A stretch of DNA of 47,223 bases from Planctomycetaceae bacterium. GTDB taxonomy: Bacteria > Planctomycetota > Planctomycetia > Pirellulales > UBA7805. Shown here in pieces: positions 45,306 to 47,223 of this stretch. Made by a program: the position numbers and the translations under genes. The DNA is taken from NCBI GenBank assembly GCA_902630355.1, contig CACOUL010000018.1, forward strand, positions 1 to 47,223. Direction: 5' to 3'. The notes beneath the pieces are model-generated. The model ran no database searches. It saw only the letters and a program-made list of their open reading frames with translations, and was not told where the DNA came from. The first letter of the stretch is position 1. Each line of letters opens with the position of its first letter.

Positions 45306-47018
45306 CTATTCCTTCGCATCCGAATCCTTTTTGGCCACTCGATAGACCTCATCGAGGGTAGTCATTCCCTTGCATACCTTGTCGATGCCGTCCCAGTACA
45401 GCGTCTCCAATCCCTCCTTGATTGCCGCACGCCGAATATCTTGGGTTGAGGCATTATCGAAGGCGAGTTGACGAATCTTGGGGGTCATCTGCATTAACTC
45501 ATAAATTCCAATCCGACCCCGATATCCCGATTGCTGACAATTTCCACATCCCTTGCCCTTAAAAAACGTCGCATTTTTCGCTCGCTCCGGACTGATCCCT
45601 GCTGCATCGAGAACCGTTTTGCTCGGACTGAAAGGCGTCTTGCACTTCGTGCAGACCACCCGCACCAGTCGCTGCGCTAACACGGCCATGATACTACTGG
45701 CCACCAGATAGTTTGCCACTCCCATGTCAACGAGTCGCGTGATCGCGCTCGGTGCATCGTTGGTGTGCAGCGTGCTAAAGACAAGGTGACCCGTGAGCGA
45801 CGCCTGGATTCCCATTTCCGCCGTCTCGGTGTCTCGCATCTCTCCCACCAGAATGATATTGGGCGCCTGGCGGAGGACCGCACGGATAATACGGGCAAAA
45901 TCCAAACCGATGTTGTGCTTTACTTCGACCTGATTGATACCCGGCAGGTAATACTCGACAGGATCTTCTGCCGTGATGATTTTCCGTCCCGGACTATTCA
46001 GTTCGTTGAGTGCGGCATAGAGGGTGGTGGTTTTCCCCGAACCGGTCGGGCCGGTCACGAGAAAAATTCCGTTGGGACGTTTAATCAAATTGAAAAATGT
46101 CTGAAATGCCTTTTCGCTCAAGCCCAACTGTCGTACGCCAATTTTAATATTGTCTTTATCGAGCAACCGCATCACGCAACTCTGGCCGTGATTGGTCGGC
46201 AGCATACTGACTCGCATATCGAGTTCCTTCTCGCCTACCGTCACCTTAATCCTGCCATCCTGCGTTCGGCGTCGCTCGGCAATATCCATGTGCGCCATGA
46301 TTTTCAAGCGGGAAAGTAGCGCGGCTAAAAGACGCCGTGGCGGACTGTCTCGCTCGACCAGTACACCATCGATGCGGTAGCGAATTCGCACGCGATCCTC
46401 GAACGGCTCGATATGGATATCGGAGGCCCGAAGTTGCACTGCCTCGTTGATAATCAAGTGGGCCAAACGAACAATCGGGGCACTCGTTTCATCGATATCC
46501 TCGCCTTCGTCTGTCGCCTGCAAGGGATCGGTTTCGGTGAAGTCGATCGCCGTATCGGTAAAATCCTGCAACATCGAATCGGCGCTTTCGCCCTCGACCG
46601 CGCCGTAGTAAGTGTTGATCGCCTGCAGGATATTTTCGCGGGGAGCCACTGCAACATCGATTTTACGATTCAGAATAAATCGCAACTTGTCGAAGGCATC
46701 CAGATCGAGCGGGTCGCTCACAATCACGCGGAGCGAATCTTCCTCTTCTGCCATCGGCAGGATGACGTTTTCGCGCGCGACCGATTCCGGCACCAGTTCG
46801 ATGACCGCCGGGGGAATGGTGATCTCATCGAGATTGATAAAGTCGAGATGGTGCTCGGCGGCGATCGCCTGCATCACCTCGTCTCCAGTCGCATAACCCA
46901 TCCGGATCAGCGCATCGGAAACACTGGTACCCGACCCACTCGCCATCGACTCAGCTTCCTCGAGCTGGTCGGGGCTGATGCTTCCTTGCCGCATCAGAAT
47001 TTCGGTGAATTTCGCCAT
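45306..47018 (-). CDS. PilB/GspE-type assembly ATPase (first copy)
   Basis: This assembly ATPase has 570 residues. The N-terminal GspE_N domain (about 1-140) is followed by an acidic linker, EGEDIDETSAP (about 171-181). The core has Walker A GPTGSGKTTT (323-332), Walker B region VGEMRDTETAEMGIQASLTG, and a zinc tetracysteine (CTKC ... CGNC) around 475-505. The ATG at 47018 starts MAKFTEILMRQGSISP and has GAGG 11 bases upstream. A longer in-frame start at 47114 gives an unlikely Pro/Arg-rich extension. It is the first gene of the visible pilus locus. The 205 bases upstream of it to the window edge contain no gene I can support and only a short A/T tract around 47161-47184. Confidence 0.92.
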   Translation of the reverse strand: MAKFTEILMRQGSISPDQLEEAESMASGSGTSVSDALIRMGYATGDEVMQAIAAEHHLDFINLDEITIPPAVIELVPESVARENVILPMAEEEDSLRVIVSDPLDLDAFDKLRFILNRKIDVAVAPRENILQAINTYYGAVEGESADSMLQDFTDTAIDFTETDPLQATDEGEDIDETSAPIVRLAHLIINEAVQLRASDIHIEPFEDRVRIRYRIDGVLVERDSPPRRLLAALLSRLKIMAHMDIAERRRTQDGRIKVTVGEKELDMRVSMLPTNHGQSCVMRLLDKDNIKIGVRQLGLSEKAFQTFFNLIKRPNGIFLVTGPTGSGKTTTLYAALNELNSPGRKIITAEDPVEYYLPGINQVEVKHNIGLDFARIIRAVLRQAPNIILVGEMRDTETAEMGIQASLTGHLVFSTLHTNDAPSAITRLVDMGVANYLVASSIMAVLAQRLVRVVCTKCKTPFSPSKTVLDAAGISPERAKNATFFKGKGCGNCQQSGYRGRIGIYELMQMTPKIRQLAFDNASTQDIRRAAIKEGLETLYWDGIDKVCKGMTTLDEVYRVAKKDSDAKE

Positions 47019-47223
47019 GCCACGTCGGCCCTCACCGTCGATCCGCTGCACACTCCCCTCGCTGCGCAGCGGCGAGATGTCGGGGGGCCACCCTGTTCCA
47101 CGCGGCCCGGCCACTCGGCGTCCGCCTTGCGATCACCGGGGAACCTTCAGCCGCAGTCCAAAAAAAGCTCTAAACCTTTTCAAGGACTAGACTAATCGGC
47201 GCAGATGCCGTCGTCAACCAGCG

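Overview
The window looks like the chromosome of a planctomycete, most likely of the Pirellulales type. The signs are two planctomycete-cytochrome (PSCyt/DUF1549/DUF1553) genes each paired with a Tat-exported DUF1501 gene, a DUF1559 protein, a J-domain-like module typical of planctomycete proteins, moderately high GC content and frequent GTG/TTG starts. No tRNA, rRNA, insertion sequence, CRISPR array or prophage gene was recognised. The sequence reads as core and lineage-specific chromosome rather than an island.

Layout. 1-1.44 kb: the N-terminal part of an MFS-type transporter running off the left edge, a small membrane protein, a SpoIIAA-like protein and a DUF6868 membrane protein. 1.5-3.5 kb: an RluA-type pseudouridine synthase overlapping a membrane protein with a J-like module. 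3.6-11.1 kb: a DUF1501 protein preceded by a 1988-residue multidomain cytochrome/WD40/DUF1549/DUF1553 protein. 11.3-15.3 kb: a short-chain dehydrogenase, HflX, RsgA and an FHA protein. 15.5-18.6 kb: a secreted DUF1559-like protein, a YhcC-type radical SAM protein and the RNase P RNA gene rnpB. 18.6-21.4 kb: a small hypothetical protein and a large exported protein with an internal duplication. 21.6-24.6 kb: a second, compact DUF1549/DUF1553 + DUF1501 pair. 25-26 kb: a fatty-acid desaturase preceded by a striking hairpin and a direct repeat. 26.1-30.7 kb: a MoxR / DUF58 / transglutaminase operon whose third gene is frameshifted at a run of nine G. 30.7-31.8 kb: a YchF-like GTPase.

31.8-47.0 kb is one collinear minus-strand type IV pilus / type II secretion-like locus. 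In transcription order it holds a PilB/GspE ATPase, the PilT retraction ATPase, a second PilB/GspE ATPase, the PilC/GspF platform protein, two paralogous prepilins, a GspH-like and a PilV-like prepilin, and a 1534-residue GspK-like protein. The ATPases and PilC would drive assembly of the prepilins, the GspK-like protein could act at the tip, and PilT implies retraction. No secretin, PilM/N/O or prepilin peptidase is visible, so the machine must be completed from elsewhere.

The best candidates for something new are the giant GspK-like protein and its locus, the G9 frameshift, the hairpin upstream of the desaturase, and a palindrome overlapping the -10 box in front of the prepilin genes. Functions are inferred by reading motifs in the sequence; no database search was possible.
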